64,000 nucleotides of DNA, taken from NCBI RefSeq assembly GCF_020360975.1, contig NW_025408668.1:2046001-2110000 (forward strand). The letters run 5' to 3'. Shown here piece after piece: positions 8,753 through 20,561 of the stretch. The notes under the pieces are model-generated. The model had not been told where the DNA came from. It searched no databases and worked only from the letters and a program-made list of their open reading frames with translations. Position numbers and translations under genes: made by a program. Numbering within the stretch: the first letter of the stretch is position 1; the number at the start of each line of letters is the position of its first letter. This stretch comes from Hirsutella rhossiliensis. Lineage: Eukaryota; Ascomycota; Sordariomycetes; Hypocreales; Ophiocordycipitaceae.

Positions 8753-11700
8753 GTAGGAAGTACCTATACTTCGTTAGTCTATTAGTAATAACGAATATAC
8801 TATTATACTTAACGTTAGTTATAAGTTCTTTTAATAGTAATAGTTTTATAATATAGTTAAAAGCTATTAAATCCTATAGTTTTTCTAGTACTAATAGCGG
8901 TTATAATTTTCTATATAGTTTATATTATTTAGCTTTACTTTATATATAAAGTTTATATTCTTTAATAACTTATTATACTACTTCTTTAAGCTATAAGAAG
9001 TTATATTATTATTTAATCCGTTTTATTATTCTTTAGATTCCTTAGTATCTATATATTAAATATTTATATATATCTTATATAACTTTATCTTATAATTCTA
9101 GTAGTATCTAGATTTTATTTTTATATATTAGAACTTCTAAATATTCTATATTATATTTATTTAATACTTTATATTCTTTTATCTATTTTAGGATCTTTTA
9201 GTATATTAAGTTATTAGGTTATACTTTAAATATTATATTTAGCTATTATTACTAGTAGTTCCTATTTTCGTTAATTTCTAAGAGCCGTCCTTTTACTATA
9301 AGTGCTCTTATATTATAGTTACTTCGTCGACTAAAAGTATTAGCTCGACCGTTTTCTATTCCTTTTTTATAGATTATTTTATAGTCGAATTCTAATAAAG
9401 ATTCGGCCTATCGGATCTATTATCCGTTTAACTATTACGTTATTATAAAATATAAGATATTCTTATAATCTATATAGACCTTAACTTTATATTTACTTTT
9501 AAGAAGGTAGTATCGAAATTCCTTAAAAGCTTAAATAATTATAAGGAATTCTTTATTATAGATAAGGTAATTAAGTTCTACGCTATATAGCTTTTTTAAG
9601 TAAAATATAATTAGTTATAGTCTTCCTTTATTATCTTTTTATCCGATTTATACTCTTAGAATAAAGTCTAATATATTAGTTTTAAGTTCGATTTATCGTT
9701 TTAAATCAAAGGTAGTTAGGACTAGTTCTTATATAATTATAGTCTTAATATAATCGAAAGCTTTATTAGCTTTATTATCCTATATAAATTCTTTTTCCTT
9801 CTTTATTAAGTTATATAATAGTACTATAATCTTTCCGAAATCTTTAATAAATCGTTAGTAGTAATTTATAAATCCTAGGAAACTTTATATATCCTTAATA
9901 TTCTTTAGCGTTAGCTATTCTTTAACTAAGTTAATCTTATCTTATTATATTTATATCTCTCTTAATAAGATTATATATCTAAAAAAGTCTACTTCCTATA
10001 TATAAAACTTACTTTTTTTTTAGTTTAACTAATAGTTTCGTATTTTAAAGTACGTAGAGTACCTTATAAACGTATTCCTTATATTCTTCTAGGGTATTTA
10101 AGAAGATTAGGATATTATCTAAGTATACTACTATAAAGATATCTAAGTATTTATATAGGATATTATTAATTATATATTAAAAGGTAGCTAGTATATTTAT
10201 AAGTTTAAATAGTATTACTAGATATTTAAATAGTCCGAATTTCGTTTTAAAAGCTATTATCTATTTATATCCCTTTTTTATACGTATTAAGTTATAGGCG
10301 CCTTTAAGGTTAAGGGCTATAAACTATTTTTTACTATATAGTCGATCTTATAGTTTTAATATAAGCGGTAATAGTATTCGGTCTTTTATTATAATATTAT
10401 TTAAGTATCTATAGTTAATAACTAGTTATAGCTTACTATTTTTCTTTAAAATAAATATAACTAGGTAGCTTACTTTAGATATTAACGTTTATATATATCC
10501 CTTTTATAGATTCTTATTAAGGTAGTTATATAGCGTTTATAGTTACTTTTCGTTTAAGTTATAGATCTTATAAAACGTTAGCGTTATTCTATCCTTAAGA
10601 TAAATTTCGTAGTCCTATTAGCTATATTTAGGTAACCCTATCTTAAGTTCTTCCTTAAAGAGTTTATTATATTTCTAGTATTCTTAGGGGATATTCTTTA
10701 TTCTATCTTATAAGCTTTATTCTTTTTTTTAAGAGCTAGTTTCTCTTAACTTAAGCTCTTTATTAATTTATTTAAGGTCTTTCCTTAAAGTAATAATAAC
10801 TCTTTAGATCTTTATATTATATCCTTTATTTTATTTATATTAGATACTAGGTTATATAGCCGTATTAGTTAGTATATAGGTCTTATTAGTCGATTTTACA
10901 TCCGCTAGTTTAGTTACTATTTTTATTTATATCGCTAAAGCCTATAATAATTTACTTAAATAGTTATCCTTTTTATCTTATTTAATAGCTAAATTATTAT
11001 AAAATTTTACTTTCTTTTAAATCTACTAGTCCTAGAAACTTATATCTTCGTCCTAATATAGCTAGCTAGTTTTCTAATTAATTAGTAGGTTGCTTTCTTA
11101 TAGCTATAAAAGTCCTAATATAAGGTTATATTCTTTAATATCTATAATATCAAAGTTAACTTATTTATTATAGCCCTAGATATTAATATTAAGGTAATTA
11201 ATCTCTATATTAATAATTCTATTATTATAGTTAAAAGCCTCTCTTTTAATATTTATAAGTTTATATAGATCTTTCTTATATCTCTATATAAGTTAGTAAC
11301 GATTAACGACTTTAAATAAAACGTAATTACCTATTATACTATAATCTAGAAGTATATATATATAATATCCTACGATTTAAATATCTAATACTAATTAGTC
11401 GCTATAGCTTACTATTACTATATATAGGGTCCTTAGATTTTATTATATTATGCTAGTCTATAGCCCTTTTATAAATAATATACTTTATTTTTTACTTAGT
11501 CCTTATTTATTTTATTTAGGTATTCTTCTTTAATTTATTATTAATATTATTTCTATATATTTTCGTTATATAGTATTATATTAGGGCTTAAGAGACTAAT
11601 TTCTTATAGCTAATTAAAGATTTCTTATTTCTTAACGCTATATCGTTTATATTATACTACTTTATAGTTAATTATATACTATAATTTATAATTTTATTTA

Positions 11701-13505
11701 TTTTTATACTAAAGGTTAAGTTTTTATTTAGCGTCTTTCTAGTTTTTATATAGTATTTCTATATCGATTCTTCCTTAGTCGAATATAGCTTATAGCCTTT
11801 ATATATATTACTAATAATCTTTTAGTATACTATTATACTATTTATATTATACTTATACTTTTTTATATTTATAAACTCTATAGTTTAGGTATATATATTT
11901 ATTATAATCTTCTTCGTTATATTTAACTTATTATATAAGCTTTTAAAAGATTAATAGTTTAGATACCTTAAAGTAAGTAGCGTTATACTATTCTTCTATT
12001 TTAGTATATTTATAGATTTTATATATCTCCGAAAAATATCTTATTAATAAACTATAATTATTACGGTATTTAAGTAGCATACCGTAATTAGGTTCTAATA
12101 ATATAACTTAGTCGTTTAGGTAGCGTTAATCGATTTTCTAGTAGTTTAGTTCTATACTTAAGTAAGGTTTCGAAAGTACTTATCCCTTAAACCTAACTAG
12201 GAAGGTATTATATTATGCCTTTATCTAGAAGTATATTATATAATCTAAGTAAACGTATAATATCTATAAAATATACTTATAGTACTTATAAGTAAGTAGT
12301 ATTTATAGATTATCTTTAAATTCTCTTTATAGTTACTATTCTTATTATAGAGCTATAAAGGTATCGACTATAGCGATAGCTATAGTATAGTCTCCTTTAT
12401 ATAGTGCTAGTTAATATCGAATTAATATAGCTTATTAGTTTTCTATAAGAATTTAAGGTATTTATTAGGGTTTAATTTTGAGTATTTCTTTAAATTCTTT
12501 AAAGTATAGAGCGTGTTCTTTAATCGTAGTATTTTCCCTTAGTAGCGAGGGTAGTAGTATAAGTTTATTCTTATCTTCTATTTCTCTAGGTATTTCTTAT
12601 TTCTTAGAGCTTATATCGTCGATACTTTATTATTCCTCTTTAGGTTATTATCTAAGTTTTATAAGTATAAGGGCTATATTTATATCTTCTTTATTATATT
12701 ATTTATAGACTACCTATTATTATTATTAATTTTTATTTTATATATCTTCTTAGAATTATTTACCGTTCTTCTTAATCTAGTCTTAAGACACTCTTTTAAG
12801 ATAAGGGTATTCCGGTTTTATAAATTTAACTTATTTTTATATTTTAAGATCCCTTTACTATATTATTATAAGGGTTTTCCTTAGTAGCTATAAGAACTAT
12901 TTAATACTATTCTTATTACTTAGGTATACTATATATTCGTTGTTATAGTATATAGTTTAACTAAGGAGTTTATACTTTAGTTCCTATCTATTAATAGCGT
13001 TTAAGTATTTCTTACCTTTTAAGGCTAGTACTTAATAGGTTTTCTTCTCCTTATAAGGTTATCTATATTCTTTAAAGTAATATCTAAGTTTTTTATAGTT
13101 AAAATACTTTCCTTTACTTTTCTATATTATATCTAGATCTATCCTACCTAGGTTAGTTATATAAGTATAAGTAATAGGAGTTTCGCGCTTCTTTTTATAG
13201 TTAGCGCGTTAGTTAAAGTTATTCTTATAAAAAGGGTTCTAGTTTCCTCTTCCTTATTTCTTTTCTTAGCATCGCGTATACTATCTATTATCGATTTATA
13301 CTACTATAGTAATATAGTCTAAGAGGTTATTAAGTCGATTTTCCTTATAAAGCTCGTCCTTAACTTCTTCTTTAAGCCTATTATAAAATCGTAATATAAG
13401 AGGTTCGTTATCCTAATTAAGTTTTAAGGTAACTTAATAGAACTTTATAGTATAATCTAATACTAAGATCCTTTATTAAAGCTCTTAAAGTTTCTATTTA
13501 GCTTC
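8753..13505 (-). pseudogene. G1 gag (most), protease, reverse transcriptase and RNase H
   Basis: This minus-strand stretch holds the middle of the Gypsy polyprotein. The reverse transcriptase active site, normally YLDD, is at 10114-10125 and reads YLDN, so the second catalytic Asp is lost through a G-to-A change. The KKNSK...LVID start of the polymerase lies near 10400-10450, and RNase H and the linker to integrase are expected at 8753-10000. The protease end matches the fragment at 1-1116 (about 11100-11400 here). Gag occupies about 11900-13505 and continues at 19564 beyond Copia-A1. The plus-strand 76-codon frame at 12478-12708 is antisense to gag and has no support as a gene. Confidence 0.75.
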
Positions 13506-14073
13506 TATAAGGAACGGTGTTCCTACTATAAATAAAGCAGCTATAATATACTCTCCCTATTATATAAGCTAATAAGTAGTATATTAATTATAGTTAAAAT
13601 CTCATCTTATAGGGCAGGAATCGCTCGTTATTTTATATGTTATTATGTATTAAACGGGTTGCTAGTTATCGTATAATCGGGAATCGAAGGAATAGAGCTA
13701 GCTTAGAATGCTAGCTAAGACCTCTTAAGAATACTAGCACGACCAACCTCCTTTAAACACGAATATTAGTGGAACTAAGATACTTCTAGATTTACTCGAG
13801 TTATCACGGAATTCCCTAGTCTTAGGGCTATACGGCAGCCTAAATCTAGTCCCGAAAGGTTCTTCCGTTTAGCTATAATTGTCTATATAAGACAGCATGT
13901 CCGCTAGTAGATAGAGATAGAATCATTAACTTTAACACCTCTTTTACATACTAATACACTACTAATAAATTCCGTTGAAAATCCTACCTTATACTCCTTC
14001 TTCCCCTCTATTATATAGTCTTACGTGATTCCTTGATTTCCTAAAATTCCGCTTTTGCTTATATACCTTAAGA
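13506..14073 (+). repeat. 5' LTR of Copia-A1
   Basis: This 568-base LTR starts TATAAGGAACGG and ends TACCTTAAGA. It includes a TATA box (TATATAA, 13884-13890) that would drive the element. Most differences from the 3' LTR are C/T or G/A. Confidence 0.92.
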
Positions 14074-14090
14074 GGTTATAAGCCCGGCTT
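14074..14090 (+). promoter_or_regulatory. Copia-A1 primer-binding site, half-tRNA type
   Basis: The bases directly after the LTR read GGTTATAAGCCCGGC. With one RIP-type G-to-A change undone at position 6-7, this is complementary to the anticodon stem-loop of initiator tRNA-Met, whose loop is CUCAUAA. Copia and Ty5 elements are known to prime from an internal half of initiator tRNA-Met, so the site fits. Copia-A2 (30219) and Copia-D (37161-37177, minus strand) carry the same core. Confidence 0.7.
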
Positions 14091-14220
14091 ACTCCTTTTA
14101 AGCCGGGAAATTAACTACTTATACCTTTGAAATTCCTCGTCGAAATATTCAATTAAAATTCCTTTCGAAATTCCCCCTAACTTCTTTTACCTTCCTACGC
14201 TCTTAAACTCCCGTCTAGAC

Positions 14221-17200
14221 TTCTCGATCCCTACGAACGAAATAATACCGAATTTATATAAAATAGGTAGATAGAAAGAATACGAATTTACTAGACTTAA
14301 GGGAAATTTAAATTATACCTTATAGACTATAAGGATAGAAGCTATCCTTATAAAAGAAAAGCTTATTACTGCTCTAGAGCAAGTAAATTATATATAGACT
14401 ACGGAGGCTTTATCTATAATATTCCTTTAAGTCGAAGATAGTCCCTTAATATAAATTCGGTATCTAAAAAATGCTAAAGAAGCGTGGGATGAGCTTAAAA
14501 AGCTATATAATCCGTCGAACTTTTCCTCGAATTATCTGCTTATTAAGCAGCTCTTTAATCTTAGTCCCTTAGACTCTAATTTAGAGAAATACCTTTATAA
14601 GGTAAAGGAAATCTACGAGGATTTAAAATCCTATAATATAGAAATTCTAGAAGTTATTCTTATAGCATGGATTCTTAATTGCCTTAATAAGGAATTTAGA
14701 AGCTATATTATAAATATTACGTAGAGCCTTAGGTATAATTCTACGGCGTTTACCCTCGAAACCCTTATAGCTAGTCTTTTAGACGAAGCTAGAAGAATAG
14801 AGGATATAGACGAATCTTCGGAGAAAACCTTCCTAATACGAAGGAAGCCTTAGAAATCCCATAGAAATTCTACGGATACTCCTTATTATAAGGAATATAA
14901 AAAACCAGGGCATTTTATAGTAAATTGCTATAAATTATACCTAAATAAGGCTCCCGCTTATTAGGTATTAAATAAAGGAAAAAGGGACGATAGGACTCGA
15001 ATTTCTAAGAAGAGAAAATCTTCTTCTTCTTCTTCTTCTAGGAAGAAATCCCCTTCTAGTAGCATTTCTACTACTAATAAAAGAAGGAAGGCTCGAATTA
15101 CCGAGCTAGAGTCCGATTCGGAAGATAGTAATAAGGTCTTAAATATAGCTTCGCAAGAAAATATAGACCTAGATATCGACCTTATAGACCTTTCTAGGGC
15201 TCCGACCCCTATATAAACGTCTAAGGATTTAGAGGTAATTTTAACCTCTATAAATACCCCTATAGTAGAAGCTAATAAAGACTCTCTTTTAGGACCTTTA
15301 AAAGCCTCGATTCCTAGAATAAAGGAATTAGTCTTAAAGGTAAGAAAAGGAGGATTTCCTAGTTATAAGAATAAAAAGATCTTTGATTTTATCTATAATA
15401 CCGGAGCTACTAGGCATATAGTATCTAATAAGAATTTCCTTATTAACTATAAAGAAATTAAGTCTAAAGTTTGCTAGGGAAAAGCTTCCTTTATATTAGT
15501 AAAAGGAAAGGGGGACTTAGTATTTAAGTTCCTATATAGTAGAAAAAGGTATATCCTTCGAGACTGCTTTTATATACCCGGATTAAGGGTAAATATACTA
15601 TCCTAATCTTATTTTAATAATACCTATGCCTTAATAGGAGGAAATAAAGTCCTTTTATTAGATAATAAGGCTAAGGTCCTTACTAAAGGATTTCTTAGAA
15701 ATAAATTATATTATATTCCTATAGAACCTTTATTAGAAAGCCAATTAATCCTTATTACGTCTTTAAAAGTAAAGGATATAGATTTTTATACTTAGCACTT
15801 ACGCTTAGGGTATATAAATAGTAGGGCTATTTTAGAAATATTAAAAAGATATAATAAGGATATAAAAATGCCTCTAAAAGAGGAAAATAAAATAAAGCAA
15901 TACGAAATATATATTAGAGCTAAAGCAACGAATAAGGTTATTAAATAACCTTTATATAAGTCTTATTCTTATTTAGAAAAAATAGTATTAGATACTTAGG
16001 GGCCAATTAAAGTGCCTACTTATAATAAATATTACTATTATATCTCTTTCCTAGATATAGGAACCCGATATCTAGAAATATACCTTCTTCGAAAAAAGGG
16101 AGAAGCTCTAGATAGGTTCCTAGAATTTAAAAATAGGGTAGAAAATAACCCTAAAAATACTAGGATTAGAGAAGCATTTTCTAATAATGCTAAAGAATTT
16201 ATATATAAAATAAAGCTCTATTACGAAAAAGAAGGAATTACCTTTAATTCTAGTCCTCCTAGGACGCCGGAATCTAATAGTAAAATAAAAAGAATAAATC
16301 GTACTATATTAGAAAAAGTACGAGCTCTTTTATTTACTGCTAGGCTTCCTAAATATCTATAGGGAGAAGCTGTTTTAATAGCTACCTATTTATATAATAG
16401 ATCACCGCATTCTACGATAGGATTTAAAAGTGTTATAGAAAAGAGGGATAATATAATACTACCCTTCGAGACCTTAAATAAAATTAAGACCTTCGGAAGC
16501 CTTATATATTATAAGAATAAAGACCCTAAAGATAAGCTAGATAATAGAGCTTTTAAGGGAATAATAATAGGCTATTTAGAAAATGCATATAAAATCTAGG
16601 ATATTTCTATAAGAAAGATTACTATCTCTAGAGATATTACTATACTAGAAAATAAATTTATAAAAGATCTAGAAATCTCTAGTAGTAATAATACCTTTAA
16701 TTTTAATTCTATTCCGAATAAAGATAAGCTAGAAAGCTATATCCCTATAGAAGAAGCTACTAGAGAACCTAGAGATAAAAGTCCCTCGCCCTCTATAGAA
16801 GAAGAGTCTCTAAATAACGATCCTATTCCTACTACTAGTAAAATAGTAGTAGAACTACCTAAGAAGCCGGAAGGGTTCGATTCTAACTATATCGAATACC
16901 CTAACGTTAATTTATTTCTAAACTACGATTTTATAGAGTTAATTCTAGCTAGTATAGAAAATCAGGATCTAAAAATTCTAAAGACCTATAAACAGGCAAT
17001 AAATAGCCCTAAAATAGCATTTTAGAAAGATACTATAATTAAGGAAATTATCTAGCTAATTAAATATAAAACTTAGGAATTTTCCTACCTCCCTAAGGAT
17101 AAGGAGGCTATAGGAGGCCGCTAGGTCTATACTATTAAGAAGGATAGTTAAAATAATATAATAAAATATAAAGCCCGTTTCGTAATATAGGGATTTAAGT

Positions 17201-18617
17201 AGATCTATAGCTTAGATTTCCTAGATACCTTCTCGACTATAGCTAGACCCGAATCTATTAGAATTCTGCTTATTTTAGCTATTATCTACGAATTCGAAGC
17301 TTTATAGATAGATATAATAAATGCCTTCGTATATACCGATATAGATAGCGAAGTATATATCGATCTTCCTATAGGCTATAAAGAATACGCTCTTAAAGAA
17401 TATTATTTAAAATATAGATCAGCTTATAAAGCTAAAGGAATTAAATTAACTAAATTCCTAGACCTATATAAAACCGGTCAAATTAAAGCAAAGCTAAAGA
17501 AAGCATTATATAGCCTAAAACAAAGTCCTAAGCTCTAGTATAATCATTTAAAAATTATACTAAATAAACTCGGATTTTTTCCTCTTTTAATAGATAAAGG
17601 AGTATTTATAAATAAGGACTATAGTATAGCCTTAGTAACTTACGTCGACGACTTTCTTATAGTAGGGCCCTTTAAATCTATAATAGAAGAAAGATTATTT
17701 AAAGAATTATTTAAATTCCTAGATTTTACTATCTTAAGAGATATAAAAGACTTCTTAGGTCTAAATATTATAATAAACCGAGAAATTAAAGAGCTATATA
17801 TATCCTAAGAAAATTATACCTTAAATAAATTAAAGGAATTTAATACAGAAGGTTTAGGAACTTCGAATTTACCCGCTATAGTAAGCTTTAAGCTTATAAA
17901 AGCAAAGGAATTACCTTCTAAGGAAGATATATTATAATTTTAGAAAGAAATAGGATCTCTATTATACTTAGCCTTATTTACTAGGCTAGATATCTTATAT
18001 TCTATAATTTCCTACGCTAGATTCAAGCTAAGCCCGACTAAACGTATTTTAAGGCTTTAAATATAATTTAGAAATATTTAAATAAATTCCCTAGCCTAAA
18101 GATTAAATATAATTATAATATCCCTTTTACCTATCTATATATAAAGGGTTATACCGACTCTAGCTAGGCGTCGGATTTAACGGACGGAAAATCCTTTTCC
18201 GGTTACTATTTTTATATATATAATAATATAATAAGCTAGGCTTGCTCTAAGTAGAAAGCCGTTGCCCTTTCTACCTACGAAGTAGAGTATATTAGCCTTA
18301 GAGAGGCAAATAAAGAAGCTATTTATTTAAATATACTTTTTAAAAATATTACTAAGGATCTATCTATTAAGATTCCTAATACTATACCTCCTATTTTAAC
18401 GGATAATACTACTACTATTAAATTAGCAGAAAATCCGGAATTTTATAAAAGGTCTAAGTATATAAGATTAGCCTATTATTATACTAGAACTAGTATAAGA
18501 GAAGGGGAAATTAGAGTTTTTTATATTAAATCAGAAGATAATATAGCTGATATTTTTACGAAGGAATTAAGACCTAGATTACTCTATAAATTTAGAGACG
18601 GTCTATCCTTAATATAA
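14221..18617 (+). pseudogene. Copia-A1 gag-pol polyprotein
   Basis: One frame runs from gag to the end of reverse transcriptase, with RIP stops only. Gag has a zinc knuckle at 14887-14928 (CX2CX4HX4C); its first two Cys are now Tyr, while His and the last Cys survive. The protease motif at 15391-15420 reads YNTGATRH, with the catalytic Asp changed to Asn (15397). The integrase zinc domain (15796-15912) has a conserved His and both Cys as Tyr. The integrase core includes an uninterrupted 116-codon stretch at 16012-16362 with SNNAKEF (Asp to Asn) and KRINRT, where the catalytic Glu has become Lys. The reverse transcriptase site YVDD is intact at 17641-17652. A one-base deletion near 18022-18028, relative to Copia-A2, shifts RNase H (about 18120-18617; TDS, STYEVEY and ADIFTKEL motifs) into another frame. 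Confidence 0.9.
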
Positions 18618-18995
18618 GTTCCTACGCAATTAAAAGGGGTTTTTAGATATTTCTTATGCTTTCTATATCTTTCCCTTACTAGGTTTTTCCTTTTTAGGTT
18701 TCCTAGAGAAATATTTACTAGGTTTTTATCTATTAAGATTTTCCTAGCAATAATAGGTTTTACCTTATATAAGGTTATCCTATAAATAATTATTATAACT
18801 ATAACTAGATTTTTCCTACCATAGGTTTTTTTATTAGTATATACCTAAGGACTTTTTTTTTCCTAAGAAAGAATAGGTTTTTATATATCCTATTAAGGTA
18901 TAAGAATAGTTTTCCTATATTAGGTTTTTACCCTATATATATACTACTATAAATAAATCAGTAAAGAGTATATAAATCTACTCTTTAAGGGAGGC
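18618..18995 (+). other. Copia-A1 3' untranslated region with repeated TAGGTTTTT motif
   Basis: There is no frame here. The motif TAGGTTTT(T) recurs about seven times between 18678 and 18930 at irregular spacing. The same block is present in Copia-A2 at about 40830-41070. The interval ends in the short polypurine tract AAGGGAGGC (about 18987-18995) next to the 3' LTR. Confidence 0.6.
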
Positions 18996-19563
18996 TATAA
19001 GGAACGGTGTTCCTACTATAAATAAAGCAGCTATAATATACTCTCCCGATTATATAAGCCAATAAGTAGTATATTAATTATAGACAAAATCCCATCCTAT
19101 AGAGCAGGAATCGCCCGTTATTTTGCATGTCATTATACATTAAACGGGTTGCCGGTTATCGTATAATCGGGAATCGAAGGAATAGAGCTAGCTTAGAATG
19201 CTAGCTAAGACCTCTTAAGAACACCGGCACGACTAACCTCCTTTAAACACGAATATCAGTGGAACCAAGATACTTCCAGATTCACTCGAGGTATTACGGA
19301 ATTCCCTAGTCTTAGGGCTATACGGCAGCCTAAATCCGGTCCCGAAAGGTTCTTCCGTTTAGCTATAATTGTCTATATAAGACAGTATGTCCGCTAGTAG
19401 ATAGAGATAGAATCATTAACTTTAACACCTCTTCTATACACTAATACACTACTAATAAATTCCGTTGAAAATCCTACCTTATACTCCTTCTTCCCCTCTA
19501 TTACGTAGTCTTACGTGATTCCTTAATTTCCTAAAATTCCGCTTTTGCTTATATACCTTAAGA
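18996..19563 (+). repeat. 3' LTR of Copia-A1
   Basis: This 568-base LTR is less RIP-mutated than its 5' partner. At three matching places it has CCGG where the 5' LTR has CTAG. It is followed by the target duplication GCTTC. Confidence 0.92.
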
Positions 19564-20077
19564 GCTTCTTATTCCTTATCGGGTTATTCTAAATACCTTT
19601 ATAATAGCTTCTTCGAATCCTTAGAAACTAGTAAAGACTTTATCTATCTTATTATCTTATCGCGCTAGTTAGTTATTAAGAAAATCCCTTATAATAGGTC
19701 TAAACTAAGTAAGTACCGTTCTAAATAAATAATTTCCTATATAAAGTACCTTTTTAACTAGGTCTAAGAGTTTAGTAGGGTAAAACTAATAGTAGACCTT
19801 AAGTTAGGTAAGAAAGTCTTAAAGCGTACTATAAGTACCGTTAAATAGTCCTAGCTATTTTAGTTTAACTATTTCTCTAAGGTCCCTAACTTATCTATTA
19901 CCTCCTTTATTCTTAAGTAACTATACCTTATATTAAAGGGTAATAATCTCGCGTATTATATCCTAAGGCGATATAGTAGCTCTAAAGTTAGTTAATCTAG
20001 CTTATTATATAGGTATATTAATAGTTATAATATTACTTAAAGTAACGCGGTATTATACTAAATAAGAGCTTTTAACG
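19564..20077 (-). pseudogene. G1 gag N-terminal part (right of Copia-A1)
   Basis: This continues the G1 gag from 13505 after the Copia insertion. It matches the uninterrupted gag of G2 (57915-58425) and the plus-strand gag of G4 (63223-64000). The family gag domain is a capsid-like helical fold; here it is broken by RIP stops. The primer-binding site must lie next to 20077, but the sequence there (minus strand CGTTAAAAGCTC) did not let me name the tRNA. Confidence 0.7.
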
Positions 20078-20561
20078 TATAACGACTAGTATTATTCTTA
20101 AGGGATAAACCTATTAAGGGGTTTATATTAGTAAATATAATAGGGCGTAGTCTAAGTAATAATAAGTATATTACGTTAGTAATAAGTTAGAGGTTATAGA
20201 CTATAGACTATAACTAGGTAATTAAGTAATCGGAATTAAAGATAAGATTATAATAGAGATCGTAATAATTATAATATTAAAAGCTATTAAGCTATCTATC
20301 TAAAGGAGTATTCCGTTCCTTCCTTATATATCTTAAGAGCTTCCTTAGATCGTTAAGAGCGCTAGGTAATCCCGTCGCTTAAGAGCGCTAGAGCGCTAAA
20401 GCGATCCTATGATCCTAGCTATAAAGCGTTAAAGCGCTAGAGTAACCCCTCGCTTTAAACTTAATTAGCCCGTTAGTCTATCTAATATTCCTTACTCCCT
20501 ACGTTACGTAACCTTATAATATATATTAGTCCCCGCGGTTTACTAGACCGTAGTCGTAATA
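20078..20561 (-). repeat. 5' LTR of G1
   Basis: This is 484 bases, equal in length to the 3' LTR at 4742-5225. The duplicated target GTATC follows at 20562-20566. Confidence 0.9.

Larger units (their letters stand above)
13506..19563 (+). mobile_element. Copia-A1, complete Ty1/Copia retrotransposon nested in G1 gag
   Basis: Copia-A1 is 6058 bases, with two LTRs of exactly 568 bases and a perfect 5-base target duplication GCTTC (13501-13505 and 19564-19568). The order of domains is gag, protease, integrase, reverse transcriptase, RNase H, which is the Copia order. It keeps more CpA and TpG than the Gypsy copies around it, so it is less mutated by RIP. It is the best reference copy of family A here. 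Confidence 0.95.
4742..20561 (-). mobile_element. G1, complete Ty3/Gypsy retrotransposon carrying two nested insertions
   Basis: G1 has two 484-base LTRs (4742-5225 and 20078-20561) and a TSD (ATATC/GTATC), and is inserted in the integrase gene of G0. It reads from right to left: gag, protease, reverse transcriptase, RNase H, integrase. Element E interrupts the integrase region at 6881-8752 and Copia-A1 interrupts gag at 13506-19563. Without the insertions and their target duplications it is about 7.88 kb, close to its sister G2 (7.84 kb). All coding parts carry RIP stops. Confidence 0.9.

Noticed and set aside
12478..12708. 76-codon plus-strand open frame, hydrophobic and Ser-rich
   Set aside because: It is antisense to G1 gag. 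The Ser/Leu/Ile/Tyr composition is what RIP-mutated antisense sequence gives, and the equivalent stretch in G2 is not open.
18678..18930. TAGGTTTTT motifs as telomere-like sequence
   Set aside because: Spacing is irregular and the block recurs at the same place in Copia-A2, so it is part of the element's 3' untranslated region.
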